Positions 25,508 through 33,843 of a stretch of 64,000 nucleotides of DNA are shown in pieces. The position numbers were made by a program, and so were the translations under genes. The stretch's first letter is position 1, and each line of letters starts with the position of its first letter. The stretch lies in assembly GCF_900104895.1 (NCBI RefSeq), contig NZ_LT629742.1:2604001-2668000 (forward strand), given 5' to 3'. The notes beneath the pieces are model-generated. The model was not told the origin of the DNA, did not search any database, and worked only from the letters and a program-made list of their open reading frames with translations. The DNA is from Microterricola viridarii. Lineage in GTDB: Bacteria; Actinomycetota; Actinomycetes; Actinomycetales; Microbacteriaceae.

Positions 25508-25840
25508 TCAGCCCGAGACGTCGAGGTAGACGGATGCGGCTGCGCGCGGGCGCGGCACGGCACGCAAAGCCTCGAGGTGGCGCAGCACCTGGGTGCGCTC
25601 GGCGACCAACTCGCTCTCGCGCTCGCGTTGACGGCGATGCAGTGCGTCCGCGCGGTCGCGCAGTGAGGCGGGCAGCACGGGAAGCTGGGTGGGCGAGCTC
25701 CACATGCCGAGCTCGGCATGGGAGTCGTCGTCGAGGTCGACCGGCGCCTCGAGCTCGGCTTCCAGCTCGGTGAGCACACGCAGCCAGAGTTCTTCCGCGT
25801 CGTCCGAACTGCGCGCGGACAGGCTTTCAGCTTCAGGCAA
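25508..25840 (-). CDS. FliT-like small protein after fliS
   Basis: About 110 residues, acidic first half (DDAEELWLRVLTELEAELEA) and a helical, charged second half (DRADALHRRQRERESELVAE). FliT, the FliD chaperone, is a small helical protein normally encoded just after fliD-fliS, so position and shape fit, but sequence identity to FliT is not evident. The start is uncertain: TTG 25840 overlaps the fliS stop; GTG 25858 is an alternative. Neither has a strong ribosome-binding site, so coupling to fliS is likely. Confidence 0.55.
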   Translation of the reverse strand: MPEAESLSARSSDDAEELWLRVLTELEAELEAPVDLDDDSHAELGMWSSPTQLPVLPASLRDRADALHRRQRERESELVAERTQVLRHLEALRAVPRPRAAASVYLDVSG

Positions 25841-26396
25841 TGCCGAGCGCCCCCGCACCGAGCGTGGCTGGCGCAGCCGGCAGGATGGCCGCGGCGTCGT
25901 GCCAGGTCTGCCGGAGCGGTTCGAGGAGAACGATGGACTCGCGCGTGCGCGCCACATCGCGGTGGATGTTGGCCATCACGAGGGCGTTCGTCACGTAGGT
26001 GTAGAGCGCGAGCAGGCCGTCGGCGCCGTCCCAGACGTCGAGCTTGAGCGAGCCGCTCAGCTCGGTCAGGATGGCCTGCGCGTGCTGCAGCTGCTCGCTG
26101 GCGGCCGGCCAGTTCTCGGCCAGCTGAGCCTGCTCGGCCCGGCTCAGGTCGAGCAGCAGACGGTCGTAGAGCATGGTGAGCAGCCGCACCGGTGTCGCGG
26201 ACAGCACCGCGTCGCGGCCGAGCTGGGCCGCGCGGTCGGCCGCTCCGCGGTCGGCGACGGGGCGCTGCACAGAGGGGAACGGGGAAACGCCGGCGAGCGA
26301 CGTGAGCGGTGCTGCTGCCGGTGTCGGCAACGACTGTGCCTCGTGCGCGCCGGAGGCGGGTGGCTCGTTCGGTTCTGGGTGGACGATCAGCTTCAC
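25833..26396 (-). CDS. fliS: flagellar export chaperone FliS
   Basis: A 187-residue flagellin chaperone. The FliS core starts near residue 60: LSATPVRLLTMLYDRLLLDL, HAQAILTELSGSLKLDVWDG, LLALYTYVTNALVMANI. Typical FliS is 125-135 residues, so the first 55 or so (Pro/Ala-rich) are an extension. The ATG at 26396 shares ATGA with the fliD stop, which supports the long form. It binds the flagellin C-terminus to prevent premature polymerisation. Confidence 0.92.
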   Translation of the reverse strand: MKLIVHPEPNEPPASGAHEAQSLPTPAAAPLTSLAGVSPFPSVQRPVADRGAADRAAQLGRDAVLSATPVRLLTMLYDRLLLDLSRAEQAQLAENWPAASEQLQHAQAILTELSGSLKLDVWDGADGLLALYTYVTNALVMANIHRDVARTRESIVLLEPLRQTWHDAAAILPAAPATLGAGALGIA

Positions 26397-27757
26397 TGCG
26401 AGTTCCCGGAGTTCAGGCCGGCCAACTGCGATCCGATCCAGGAGGACTGCGCGTTCAGCTTGCTGAGCTGCACCTCGAGCGCCGAGTAGGTGCGCTTGAG
26501 GGTGGCCTCGCGCAATTCGAGTCGGCGGTCCCAGTTCGCGATCTGCTCGGTGATGTCTTTGGAGAGGGACGTTTGGCCGGTGATCTTGTTGGTGAGCTGG
26601 CCGTCGTACTTGTCCGAGGAGATGCGGGCGGCCTCTTCGAGGCGCGTGGTGATGACGGTGAGTGCCCTCTGCGTCGCACCGGGGTCTGCCGCCATCGACT
26701 TTGCGAACTTCTCCGCGTCGAACTCCATCCGACCACCCTTGGTGATGCTGATGCCGAACTCCGAGGGCGAGCGACCATCGATGGGGGCGGACGCCGCGTT
26801 GAGAAGGCGCTGTTCGACATCGCGAACGGTGCTGTCGGAGCTGAACACGCCGCCCGTCACCACGGGCTTGCCGTCTGAACCGGTCGTGGTGGTCAGCGTG
26901 CGCTTGGAGCCAATGAACTCGAGAGCCTCGTTGAGCTTGTCGATCAGGCTCTCGGCGACCTTGCCGATGGCTGCGTCGTCGCGCGCGACGGTGATCGTGA
27001 TCGGCGCCGTGCTGATCGCGGTCACGGAGAGGCTGACGCCGGGCATCAGGTCGGTGAAGGTGTTGCTGCTGGAAGTCACAACCTGTTCGGCGGGCGTGCC
27101 CTTCCAGAGGGTGACGGAGGCATCTTCGCCGCTTCGGATTGTGGTGGCGGCGAGCTCCGAGCCGGGTACGGCTCCGCTGCCGTTGAAGATTGTGAAGCCA
27201 CCGGCCGCCCCGGACTCCTTGGCGGTCAGCTGTAGCCGGTAGGTGGTCTCCCCCGTGCCGGCGTCGACGCCGGCGGCGATGCGAGTTGCCTGCACACCGG
27301 CATCCGCGGCGTTGATGGCGCTGACGATGTCCTCGAACGACGAGGAGTCAGCCGTGATCTCCTTCAACGAGCCGTCGGCGGCCTTGATCGTGAGGACGGG
27401 CGGGTCGCTCGGCCAGGCGGTCATCGGCGCCGTGACAAGTTGCTGCGCCGTTGCCAGCTTCTCGACGGTGACGTCGAGCTGAGTCGCACCGGCACCCGTG
27501 CCGACGGTGACCGTGGCGGACTCGTGGGAGCTCTTTGCGGTGTAGAGCTCGAGGGCGTCGGGCTTCATGCCCTTCTTGCCCAGTTCGGCGAGGGCGGCAA
27601 CGGAGGTGTTGAGGCTCTGCAGCGCCTTCAGGTAGTTCTGGGTGCTGGTGTACTTGTTCTGCAGGATGTTCTGCGGAATTGCCTCAACGGCCATGAGTGA
27701 CTTGATGAGCTCTGCAGTGTTGAGCCCACTGACCAGGCCGTCGAGCGAGATTCCCAT
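26393..27757 (-). CDS. fliD: flagellar filament capping protein FliD
   Basis: A 454-residue cap protein. N-terminal domain begins ISLDGLVSGLNTAELIKSLM and has IPQNILQNKYTSTQNYLKAL. The C-terminal domain includes QTSLSKDITEQIANWDRRLE and a final coiled coil (SALEVQLSKLNAQSSWIGSQ). It promotes flagellin insertion at the tip. No sigma-28-type promoter is seen in the 165 bases upstream; transcription may read through from fliC past the terminator. Confidence 0.95.
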   Translation of the reverse strand: MGISLDGLVSGLNTAELIKSLMAVEAIPQNILQNKYTSTQNYLKALQSLNTSVAALAELGKKGMKPDALELYTAKSSHESATVTVGTGAGATQLDVTVEKLATAQQLVTAPMTAWPSDPPVLTIKAADGSLKEITADSSSFEDIVSAINAADAGVQATRIAAGVDAGTGETTYRLQLTAKESGAAGGFTIFNGSGAVPGSELAATTIRSGEDASVTLWKGTPAEQVVTSSSNTFTDLMPGVSLSVTAISTAPITITVARDDAAIGKVAESLIDKLNEALEFIGSKRTLTTTTGSDGKPVVTGGVFSSDSTVRDVEQRLLNAASAPIDGRSPSEFGISITKGGRMEFDAEKFAKSMAADPGATQRALTVITTRLEEAARISSDKYDGQLTNKITGQTSLSKDITEQIANWDRRLELREATLKRTYSALEVQLSKLNAQSSWIGSQLAGLNSGNSQ

Positions 27758-27820
27758 GAGTTCTGCCTTCGCGTTTCAACTGGTGCGCGGCGCCGGCCAC
27801 GCGGGTGGGGACTGCACGAG

Positions 27821-27866
27821 GGCCGGTGCTGGGATCGTGACAGGAATGTCGCGCCCGGCACCGGCC
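27821..27866 (-). terminator. terminator downstream of fliC
   Basis: Thirteen-base arms (GGCCGGTGCTGGG against CCCGGCACCGGCC, one mismatch) with an inner short stem. It begins 57 bases past the fliC stop on the minus strand. It probably limits, rather than abolishes, fliD transcription. Confidence 0.65.
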
Positions 27867-27922
27867 GTCGTTGTGTAGTGATGCTCTGCTGCTGTTCAGA
27901 TGCGGCGTGTTGCCGCGCCTGG

Positions 27923-28756
27923 CTAGCGGAGGAGCTGCAGAACGCCCTGGTTGGACTGGTTCGCCTGCGCGAGCATGGCGGTACCGGCCTGCGAGAGGAC
28001 GTTCGAGCGGGTGTACTTGACCATCTCGGACGCCATGTCGGTGTCGCGGATGCGCGACTCGGCAGCCGAGAGGTTCTCCTTCGACACGTTGAGGCTCTTG
28101 ATGGTCGACTCGAAGCGGTTCTGCACGGCACCGAGACCGGCACGAGCCTCGCTGATGTTGGTGATCTGCGTGTCGAGTGCGGTCACCGCGGCGGCAGCGT
28201 TCGCGGCCGTGTCGAAGGTGAGCGCACCGACAGCCGTGGCAACCGTTGCGACGTTCGCAGTGGCGAGGTTCACAACGATCTGGTCCTCAGCTGCAACGCC
28301 ACCGGCGCCGACCTGGAAGGTCATCGCGGTGCCGGAACCGTCCAGCAGCTTGATGCCGTTGAAGTTGGCGCTGGCGGAGACGCGGGTCAGCTCATCAGTC
28401 AAGGCAGTGACCTCGGTCTGGATGGCCGTACGCGACTTGGCGTTGTTCGAGTCGTTGCCGGCCTGAACGGCGAGGTCACGCACGCGCTGCAGGATGGCGT
28501 GCACCTCGGTCAGTCCACCTTCAGCGGTCTGGATGACGCTGATGCCGTCCTGCGCGTTGCGGGCGGCGACCGTGAGGCCACCGACCTGCGAACGCAGGCC
28601 CTCGGAGATCGCGAGGCCAGCTGCATCGTCGGCCGCACGGTTGATACGCAGACCACTGGAGAGCTTCTCCAGCGACTTCGACAGGTCGTTCTGCGTGATG
28701 GACAGGTTGCGGTACGAGTTGTTCGCCGCAATGTTGGTGTTGATCTGCATACCCAT
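27923..28756 (-). CDS. fliC: flagellin FliC
   Basis: A 277-residue flagellin, near the short end of the family, with only a small variable D2/D3 region. N-terminal domain: INTNIAANNSYRNLSITQND and LSSGLRINRAADDAAGLAIS. C-terminal domain: RAGLGAVQNRFESTIKSLNV and AESRIRDTDMASEMVKYTRS ending LLR. A strong GGAGGA lies ahead of ATG 28756. A sigma-28-type promoter lies 63 bases upstream. It is a single-copy flagellin in this window. Confidence 0.98.
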   Translation of the reverse strand: MGMQINTNIAANNSYRNLSITQNDLSKSLEKLSSGLRINRAADDAAGLAISEGLRSQVGGLTVAARNAQDGISVIQTAEGGLTEVHAILQRVRDLAVQAGNDSNNAKSRTAIQTEVTALTDELTRVSASANFNGIKLLDGSGTAMTFQVGAGGVAAEDQIVVNLATANVATVATAVGALTFDTAANAAAAVTALDTQITNISEARAGLGAVQNRFESTIKSLNVSKENLSAAESRIRDTDMASEMVKYTRSNVLSQAGTAMLAQANQSNQGVLQLLR

Positions 28757-28818
28757 GGTGAAATCCTCCGTGATGTGGGTTCTGGTTCACCGGCCCATCC
28801 GTGGGCCAGTACTTTGCA

Positions 28819-28845
28819 CAATCGGCTGCTCGGCGGCATCCGTTA
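28819..28845 (-). promoter_or_regulatory. sigma-28-type promoter for fliC
   Basis: Minus-strand TAAC (28845-28842), 15-base spacer, GCCGATTG (28826-28819). It lies between the sigma gene stop and fliC, so flagellin has its own promoter just downstream of the sigma factor gene. The predicted leader is about 55 bases and includes the GGAGGA site. Confidence 0.8.
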
Positions 28846-28875
28846 GTGGGTCTGGGGAAAACTTCGACGCGCCGG

Positions 28876-29685
28876 CTATCCGACGTTGCTGATCAGCGAG
28901 ACGTTGGCGACGCTCGCGCCCTGGCCGAGGTGTTCTTCGAAGCGGGAGAGGTAGGCGACGCGACGCGTTGCAGTGACCTTGGGGTCGGGCAGGCTCTGCA
29001 CGTCTGCTTCGTCGGCGTAGCGCGAGCCGAGGCCGTCGCGGATGAGCCGGAGGCCCTCCGAGCGCTGCTGCGAGACGGCGGAGTGCGAGATGCCGAGTTC
29101 TTCCGCGACCTCTTTGACGGAGCGGTCGTCGAAGTAGATGGCGCGCACGATCATCGCCATGCGCTCCGGCAGGGCGTCGACGGCGGCGGTCACGTAGCGC
29201 TGGCGCTCGTCGAGCAGCAACGACTCCTCCGGCGAGGTCATCTCGGAGACGAGGTACTCCGCCGTGCTGTCGTCGATCGTCGTGACGGTGCGCGCGGCAT
29301 CGGAGAGGGCGGCGGACGCCGTCTCCCTGTCCACGCCGAGGGCGGCGGCCAGCTCGTCGACGCTCGGAACGCGGCCGAGCGTGGCGGTCAGGGCCTCGCG
29401 AGCGGAGACGGTCTCGGTGATCCGCTTGCGGGCAGAGCGCGTCGCCCAGTCGCTGGAGCGCATCTCGTCGGCGAAGGCGCCGAGGATGCGGGTGCGGGCA
29501 TAGGCACCGAAGGGTATGCCGCGATCGATATCGAAATTGTCGGCGCAGTGCACCAGCGCCAAGGCGCCGGCTGCTGCGAGATCATCCCGAGAGAGGTGAG
29601 TGGCCCTGGCACAGACGTCGGCGACCAGATAGCCGACAAGCGGCAGGTTGGCCACGACGAGCTCATTGCGTTCCGCACGATTCAC
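28876..29685 (-). CDS. fliA: FliA/WhiG-family RNA polymerase sigma factor
   Basis: About 269 residues. Region 2 has DRGIPFGAYARTRILGAFAD and EMRSSDW, region 3 follows, and region 4 has LPERMAMIVRAIYFDDRSVK and ISHSAVSQQRSEGLRLIRDG. These are the hallmarks of sigma-28 factors for flagellar genes. About 45 residues extend past region 4, which is unusual. Start: GTG 29685, with AGGA upstream; the TTG at 29694 has its purines too close. It likely recognises the five TAAC-N15-GCCGATA sites in this window. No flgM anti-sigma gene is seen. Confidence 0.93.
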   Translation of the reverse strand: MNRAERNELVVANLPLVGYLVADVCARATHLSRDDLAAAGALALVHCADNFDIDRGIPFGAYARTRILGAFADEMRSSDWATRSARKRITETVSAREALTATLGRVPSVDELAAALGVDRETASAALSDAARTVTTIDDSTAEYLVSEMTSPEESLLLDERQRYVTAAVDALPERMAMIVRAIYFDDRSVKEVAEELGISHSAVSQQRSEGLRLIRDGLGSRYADEADVQSLPDPKVTATRRVAYLSRFEEHLGQGASVANVSLISNVG

Positions 29686-29987
29686 AAATATCAATTCCTG
29701 CAGTTGTGGCAGCGTGCAGGGTTCACGTACCGGTTCGGACGATTGACTCGGGTATTCGGGTCAGTTCCTCGGGTGCTTTCAACGTTAACGATGTGAGCGA
29801 CGCGACACACGGTAGGACTGTCCCCCAATGTGGGTGTCCTCCAAAAGGACCACCCTCGTTCGGGGCTGGGGGACATACCGGCCGTTTCAGGGGCCTTCAC
29901 TAACATGAATGCGACGGCTGCCGAGAGTGGGTTGAGACCGGACAAGGTCCCCCTGTTTCCGACAGCACCCGACAGAAAGGCGAGCCA
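29686..29987. other. divergent intergenic region between the sigma gene and flgN
   Basis: A 302-base region without a gene. It holds the flgN promoter (29901-29927), a CGTTAACG palindrome near 29783, and a short hairpin GTCCT-AGGAC near 29839. No sigma-28-type site was found reading toward the sigma gene; a weak TTGAAA-like -35 was noted but no convincing -10. Confidence 0.5.
29901..29927 (+). promoter_or_regulatory. sigma-28-type promoter for flgN-flgK-flgL-fliW
   Basis: Plus-strand TAAC (29901-29904), 15-base spacer, GCCGAGAG (29920-29927). CTAAC and the GTG after the -10 match the other four sites. The predicted leader is about 54 bases. Confidence 0.75.
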
Positions 29988-30473
29988 GTGGGCGTCAACG
30001 AACTCTCTGCGGTGCTCTGGCGCGAGCGGGAGTTGCTCGAGCTTCTCTTGTTCAAGCTCGAGGAGGAGCAGCTGCTGCTCACGGCCGGCAAGTCCCGTTG
30101 GGTGGGTCATGCCAGTCGCGAGATCGAGCAGGTCATGGTTCGCCTGCGCGAGGTCGCCCTCGGCCGTTCCGTCGAGGTCACCGCGGTCGCGACCGAGTGG
30201 TCGTGCCCGGAGGACGCCACGCTCCGCGAGGTCATCGCGGCGGCACCGGTCGGCCCCTGGCAGGACATCTTCACCGCCCACCTCACCGCGATGACCGAGC
30301 TCACCGCGCAGATCCGCGACGTGCGCGACGTGAACGAGCAGTTCCTGCGCACCGCCGTGCGCAGCGTGCAGGAGACTCTCGCCGGGGTGGAAGCGGTCTC
30401 TGGTACCTACGACGCGAGCGGCGCCGCACAGCACGCCCAGTCGTCATCCATGCTCTTCGACGAGAAATTGTGA
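29988..30473 (+). CDS. flgN: FlgN-like flagellar export chaperone
   Basis: A 161-residue helical protein ahead of flgK, the usual place for FlgN, chaperone of the hook-filament junction proteins FlgK and FlgL. The first 70 residues form a coiled coil (LWRERELLELLLFKLEEEQL) typical of FlgN. GTG start at 29988 with AAGG upstream; ten bases separate it from flgK. Sequence similarity is weak, so context carries much of the call. Confidence 0.82.
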   Translation: MGVNELSAVLWRERELLELLLFKLEEEQLLLTAGKSRWVGHASREIEQVMVRLREVALGRSVEVTAVATEWSCPEDATLREVIAAAPVGPWQDIFTAHLTAMTELTAQIRDVRDVNEQFLRTAVRSVQETLAGVEAVSGTYDASGAAQHAQSSSMLFDEKL

Positions 30474-30483
30474 GCCAACGCAC

Positions 30484-31899
30484 GTGAGCACATTCAGCGG
30501 ACTGAACACCGCCTACCGCGGGCTCTCCGCGGCCAAGGCGGGCATCGACGTCGCCGGGCAGAACATCGCCAACTCCCGCACCGAGGGCTACACCAGGCAG
30601 CGGCTGAACACCTCCGCCATCGGCGGGCCATCGATGGCCGGCAAGTTCTCGGTCGGCGTCCGCCCGGGCGGCGGCGTCAACATCGACGGCATCGCCCGCC
30701 TGGGCGACATGCACCTCGACGCGCGGGTGCGCGCCTCCGCGGCTGTCTCCGGCTTCAGCGCGGTGCGCGCCGGCGTGTTCTCCGACCTCGAATCCGCCCT
30801 GCACGAGCCGGGCGCCAACGGCATCTCGACGCAGCTGCAGAGCTTCTGGGCCTCCTGGCAGGAGCTGTCCAACAGCCCTGGCGAAGCCACGCAGTCCGGT
30901 CTGCTGCTGCAGCAGTCGCAGGTGCTGGCCCAGCAGATCTCCTCGACCTACACCGAGTTCGACAACCAGTGGTCCCAGGTGCGCGGCGAGGTGCGCGACC
31001 TCACCGCCGAACTGAATGGCGCCGCGGCGCAGCTCGCCGACCTGAACGGACGGATCCGTCAGGCGACGGCAGCCGGCGGCTCGGTGAACGAGCTCCTCGA
31101 CCAGCGCAGCCTCCTCGCCACGACGATCGCCGCCATCGCAGGAGGCACGATCCGGGATGCCGGCGACGGCACCATCGACGTGTACATCGGGGGCAACGCC
31201 CTCGTCACGGGCACCACGGCGCGCACCGTCAACGTCATCGGCTCGAACACCATGGCGGGCTCCGACACCTCCCCCGTCACGCTGGAGTGGGCGCACCGCC
31301 CCGGCTCGGCAATCTCCCTCGATGGAGGCGAGTTGGCCGGGGCCGTCTCGACCCTGGCTCCAGCCGCAGCCGGCGGCGGCATCGCCAAGGCCGCTGAGTC
31401 GCTGAACAACTTCGCCCAGAAGCTGGCGGATGCAGTGAACACCGTGCACCGCACCGGCTTCAGCGCCGGCGGCAGCACCAACCTCGAGTTCTTCGCCTTC
31501 ACCGCCGGCAAGCCGGCCGCCCAGGGCCTCACGGTCGTGCCGACCAGCGCGGCCGGTATTGCCACCGCTGGAGACGGCCAGGGCGCGCTGGACGGCAGCA
31601 TCGCCGATGCCATCTCGCAGCTCGGCACGGGGGCCGGCTCGCCGGACTCCGTCTGGTCGAGCTTCGTCGTGGAGCTCGGCATCGCGACCCGTTCAGAGAT
31701 CCGTCAGGCCGACCTTGCCGCTCTGGCCACCACGTCGGCCGTCGGGATGCAGCTGGCGAACGCATCCGTCGACATCGACGAGGAGAACGTGAGCCTGCTC
31801 ATGTACCAGCACGCCTACCAGGGCGCCGCGCGCGTCATGACGGCCGTCGACGAGATGCTCGACGTGCTGATCAACCGCACCGGACTCGTGGGGAGATAA
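30484..31899 (+). CDS. flgK: flagellar hook-associated protein FlgK
   Basis: A 471-residue junction protein (HAP1). N-terminus FSGLNTAYRGLSAAKAGIDV and GQNIANSRTEGYTRQRL; middle ELNGAAAQLADLNGRIRQAT; C-terminus VDIDEENVSLLMYQHAYQGA and VMTAVDEMLDVLIN. GTG start. FlgK and FlgL connect hook and filament. Confidence 0.97.
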   Translation: MSTFSGLNTAYRGLSAAKAGIDVAGQNIANSRTEGYTRQRLNTSAIGGPSMAGKFSVGVRPGGGVNIDGIARLGDMHLDARVRASAAVSGFSAVRAGVFSDLESALHEPGANGISTQLQSFWASWQELSNSPGEATQSGLLLQQSQVLAQQISSTYTEFDNQWSQVRGEVRDLTAELNGAAAQLADLNGRIRQATAAGGSVNELLDQRSLLATTIAAIAGGTIRDAGDGTIDVYIGGNALVTGTTARTVNVIGSNTMAGSDTSPVTLEWAHRPGSAISLDGGELAGAVSTLAPAAAGGGIAKAAESLNNFAQKLADAVNTVHRTGFSAGGSTNLEFFAFTAGKPAAQGLTVVPTSAAGIATAGDGQGALDGSIADAISQLGTGAGSPDSVWSSFVVELGIATRSEIRQADLAALATTSAVGMQLANASVDIDEENVSLLMYQHAYQGAARVMTAVDEMLDVLINRTGLVGR

Positions 31900-31902
31900 C
31901 GC

Positions 31903-32787
31903 ATGATCACTCGAGTGACTCAACAGACGTCGATGCTCGCGGCTCAGCGCAACCTGCAGTCGAGCGCGGCACAGCTGGCCAAGCTGCAAGACCAGGCGAT
32001 GACGCGCAAGGCCTTCTCGCGGGCATCGGAAGACCCGAGCGGCGCAGCCGATGCGCTTCGGATCCGGGCACAACAGCGGGCCAACGACCAGCACAGCCGC
32101 AACATCGACAACGGCCTGGGCTGGGTCACCACCCTCGACTCGACGCTCACCGAGGTGAACGACCTGATGAAGCGCGTGCGCGACTTGACGGTGCAGGGCG
32201 CCAACGACGGCTCGCTCTCCCCCACCGCCAAGGAGGCCATCGCCGTCGAGCTGGTCGGCCTCAAGGACCAGCTGCTCGGCCTGGCCAACACGCAGTATCT
32301 CGGGCGCAGCGTCTTCGCCGGCAGCTCCAGCGCTGGCGCCGCGTTCAACCCCGACTTCAGCTTCACCGGAACCCCGGGCAGCACGGTCGACCGGCGCATC
32401 GGACCCGACTCGACGGTCCGCGTCGACAGCGACGGCCTGGCCGTCTTCGGCGAGGGCGCCACCTCGGTGTTCGCCCTCATCGAGGGCATCGCAGCCGATC
32501 TCCGCGGCGGCACCAACATCGGGTCCCGCCTGGCCGACATCGATCAGAGCATGACCGCCATCCGAACCGAACACTCAGCGGTCGGTAGCCGCCACGCAGT
32601 CATCATGCGCGCCGAGGAGGCAGTCATGGACAAAACCGTCAACTTCGAGGCGCAACGAGCCGGAGTTGAGGACATCGAGATCAGCCGCATCATCCTCGAC
32701 CTCAAAGCCCAGGAGATCACCTATCAGGCCGCGCTGGGCGTCACGGCCCGCGTGCTGCAGCCGACGCTGATGGACTTCCTCCGATGA
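31903..32787 (+). CDS. flgL: flagellar hook-associated protein FlgL
   Basis: A 294-residue junction protein (HAP3) with a flagellin-like N-terminus (TRVTQQTSMLAAQRNLQSSA, then SRASEDPSGAADALRIR). The C-terminus carries EDIEISRIILDLKAQEITYQ. It starts three bases after flgK with GGGGAGA upstream. Confidence 0.95.
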   Translation: MITRVTQQTSMLAAQRNLQSSAAQLAKLQDQAMTRKAFSRASEDPSGAADALRIRAQQRANDQHSRNIDNGLGWVTTLDSTLTEVNDLMKRVRDLTVQGANDGSLSPTAKEAIAVELVGLKDQLLGLANTQYLGRSVFAGSSSAGAAFNPDFSFTGTPGSTVDRRIGPDSTVRVDSDGLAVFGEGATSVFALIEGIAADLRGGTNIGSRLADIDQSMTAIRTEHSAVGSRHAVIMRAEEAVMDKTVNFEAQRAGVEDIEISRIILDLKAQEITYQAALGVTARVLQPTLMDFLR

Positions 32788-33152
32788 GCGCGCTGAGCTT
32801 CGTCGCCTCGCCTCCCGGTTTCGAGCCGAGCCTGCAGTTCGAGTTCGCGCCGGTTCCCGATTCCGTCGGCCTGTACACGCTGACTGCTGCAGACGACGCG
32901 GCACGGCGTGTCTTCGTCGTCGATGCCGCGATCTACCTGCCCGACTATGCGCCGAGCCTGAGCACGCAGCAGGGCGAGTCGCTCGGCCTCCGCTCCGGCG
33001 CCGACGCTCAGGTCTACGTCGTGGCCAACGCCGCGGAATCCGGCACCACCGTCAACCTGCTGGCCCCGATCGTCGTGAACGCCGCGACGAATACCGCCGC
33101 CCAGTTCATCCTCGACGGCGACTGGCCGCTGCGCGCCCCGCTCGGCGCCTAG
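32784..33152 (+). CDS. fliW: flagellar assembly factor FliW
   Basis: A 122-residue FliW, the protein that binds CsrA and releases flagellin mRNA, or binds flagellin in the partner switch. Typical landmarks: FEFAPVPDSVGLYTLTAADD, RRVFVVDAAIYLPDY, VNLLAPIVVNAATNTAAQFI. ATGA overlap with flgL. csrA is encoded in the other flagellar operon at 2018-2305, so both partners are present. Confidence 0.95.
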   Translation: MSALSFVASPPGFEPSLQFEFAPVPDSVGLYTLTAADDAARRVFVVDAAIYLPDYAPSLSTQQGESLGLRSGADAQVYVVANAAESGTTVNLLAPIVVNAATNTAAQFILDGDWPLRAPLGA

Positions 33153-33160
33153 AGCTCACC

Positions 33161-33225
33161 AAACACAGGACCACAGCCTCGCCGCGGCGCATCTGCGCCC
33201 GGCCCCGCTGTGGTCCTGTGTTTTT
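33161..33225 (+). terminator. terminator after fliW
   Basis: Seventeen-base perfect arms (AAACACAGGACCACAGC and complement) with a 29-base loop, followed by TTTTTGTG. It is one of the clearest terminators in the window. Confidence 0.88.
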
Positions 33226-33231
33226 GTGCGT

Positions 33232-33277
33232 GTTGGCTTCGATCGCAGGCTCCCTCGAGCCAACGGGGGTCTCGACA
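33232..33277. repeat. solitary copy of the composite repeat module
   Basis: TTGGCTTCGATCGCAG, then GCTCCCTCGAGCCAACGG, closely matching the B module of the array at 49308-50459. GGTCTCGACA follows, resembling the start of its A module. It lies in a gap between convergent genes (fliW and glutathione peroxidase), right after the fliW terminator. Confidence 0.75.
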
Positions 33278-33280
33278 GCC

Positions 33281-33805
33281 TCAGGCGGCGGGCGGAGCCT
33301 CGGTCGGCTCGGCGACACGACGGGCAGACAGGCCCGCCTCGATGGCGGCGATCACGGCGGGGTCGTCGGGCTTGACCGCCGAGCGGAAGCGCGAGATCGT
33401 GCCGTCGGCGCCGATCACGAACTTTTCGAAGTTCCACTTCACGCGGCCAGACTTGCCCGCGGCATCCGGCACATCGTGCAACTCGGCATAGAGCGGGTGC
33501 GCGTTTCGGCCGTTCACCTTGATCTTCTCCATCAGCGGGAAGCTGACGCCGTAGTTCAGCTGGCAGAAGTCTTGGATCTTCTCGGCGTTGCCCGGCTCCT
33601 GCCCGGCGAACTGATTGCAGGGCAGGCCGATGACGGTGAGGCCCTGCTCACCGTACTTCTCGTGCAACGCCTCCAGCTGGGCGTACTGCGGGGTGAAGCC
33701 GCACTTAGACGCCACGTTCACCAGGAGCACGGCGCCGTCGCCGTACTCAGCCAGGGTCGTGGTGCGGCCGTCGAGGGTGGTCAGGGGTATGTCTCGGATG
33801 CTCAC
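33281..33805 (-). CDS. glutathione peroxidase (thioredoxin-type, Cys form)
   Basis: A 174-residue peroxidase. The active Cys lies in NVASKCGFTPQYAQLEAL (about residue 35). GLPCNQFAGQEPG carries the second Cys of the atypical two-Cys type that uses thioredoxin. RVKWNFEKFVI carries the conserved Trp and Asn. Actinobacteria lack glutathione in general, so reduction by thioredoxin is expected. Length is slightly long because of a Pro/Ala tail. Confidence 0.93.
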   Translation of the reverse strand: MSIRDIPLTTLDGRTTTLAEYGDGAVLLVNVASKCGFTPQYAQLEALHEKYGEQGLTVIGLPCNQFAGQEPGNAEKIQDFCQLNYGVSFPLMEKIKVNGRNAHPLYAELHDVPDAAGKSGRVKWNFEKFVIGADGTISRFRSAVKPDDPAVIAAIEAGLSARRVAEPTEAPPAA

Positions 33806-33843
33806 ATCGACAGCGTACGCGGATTCACCCTGCCGGCGGCCGA

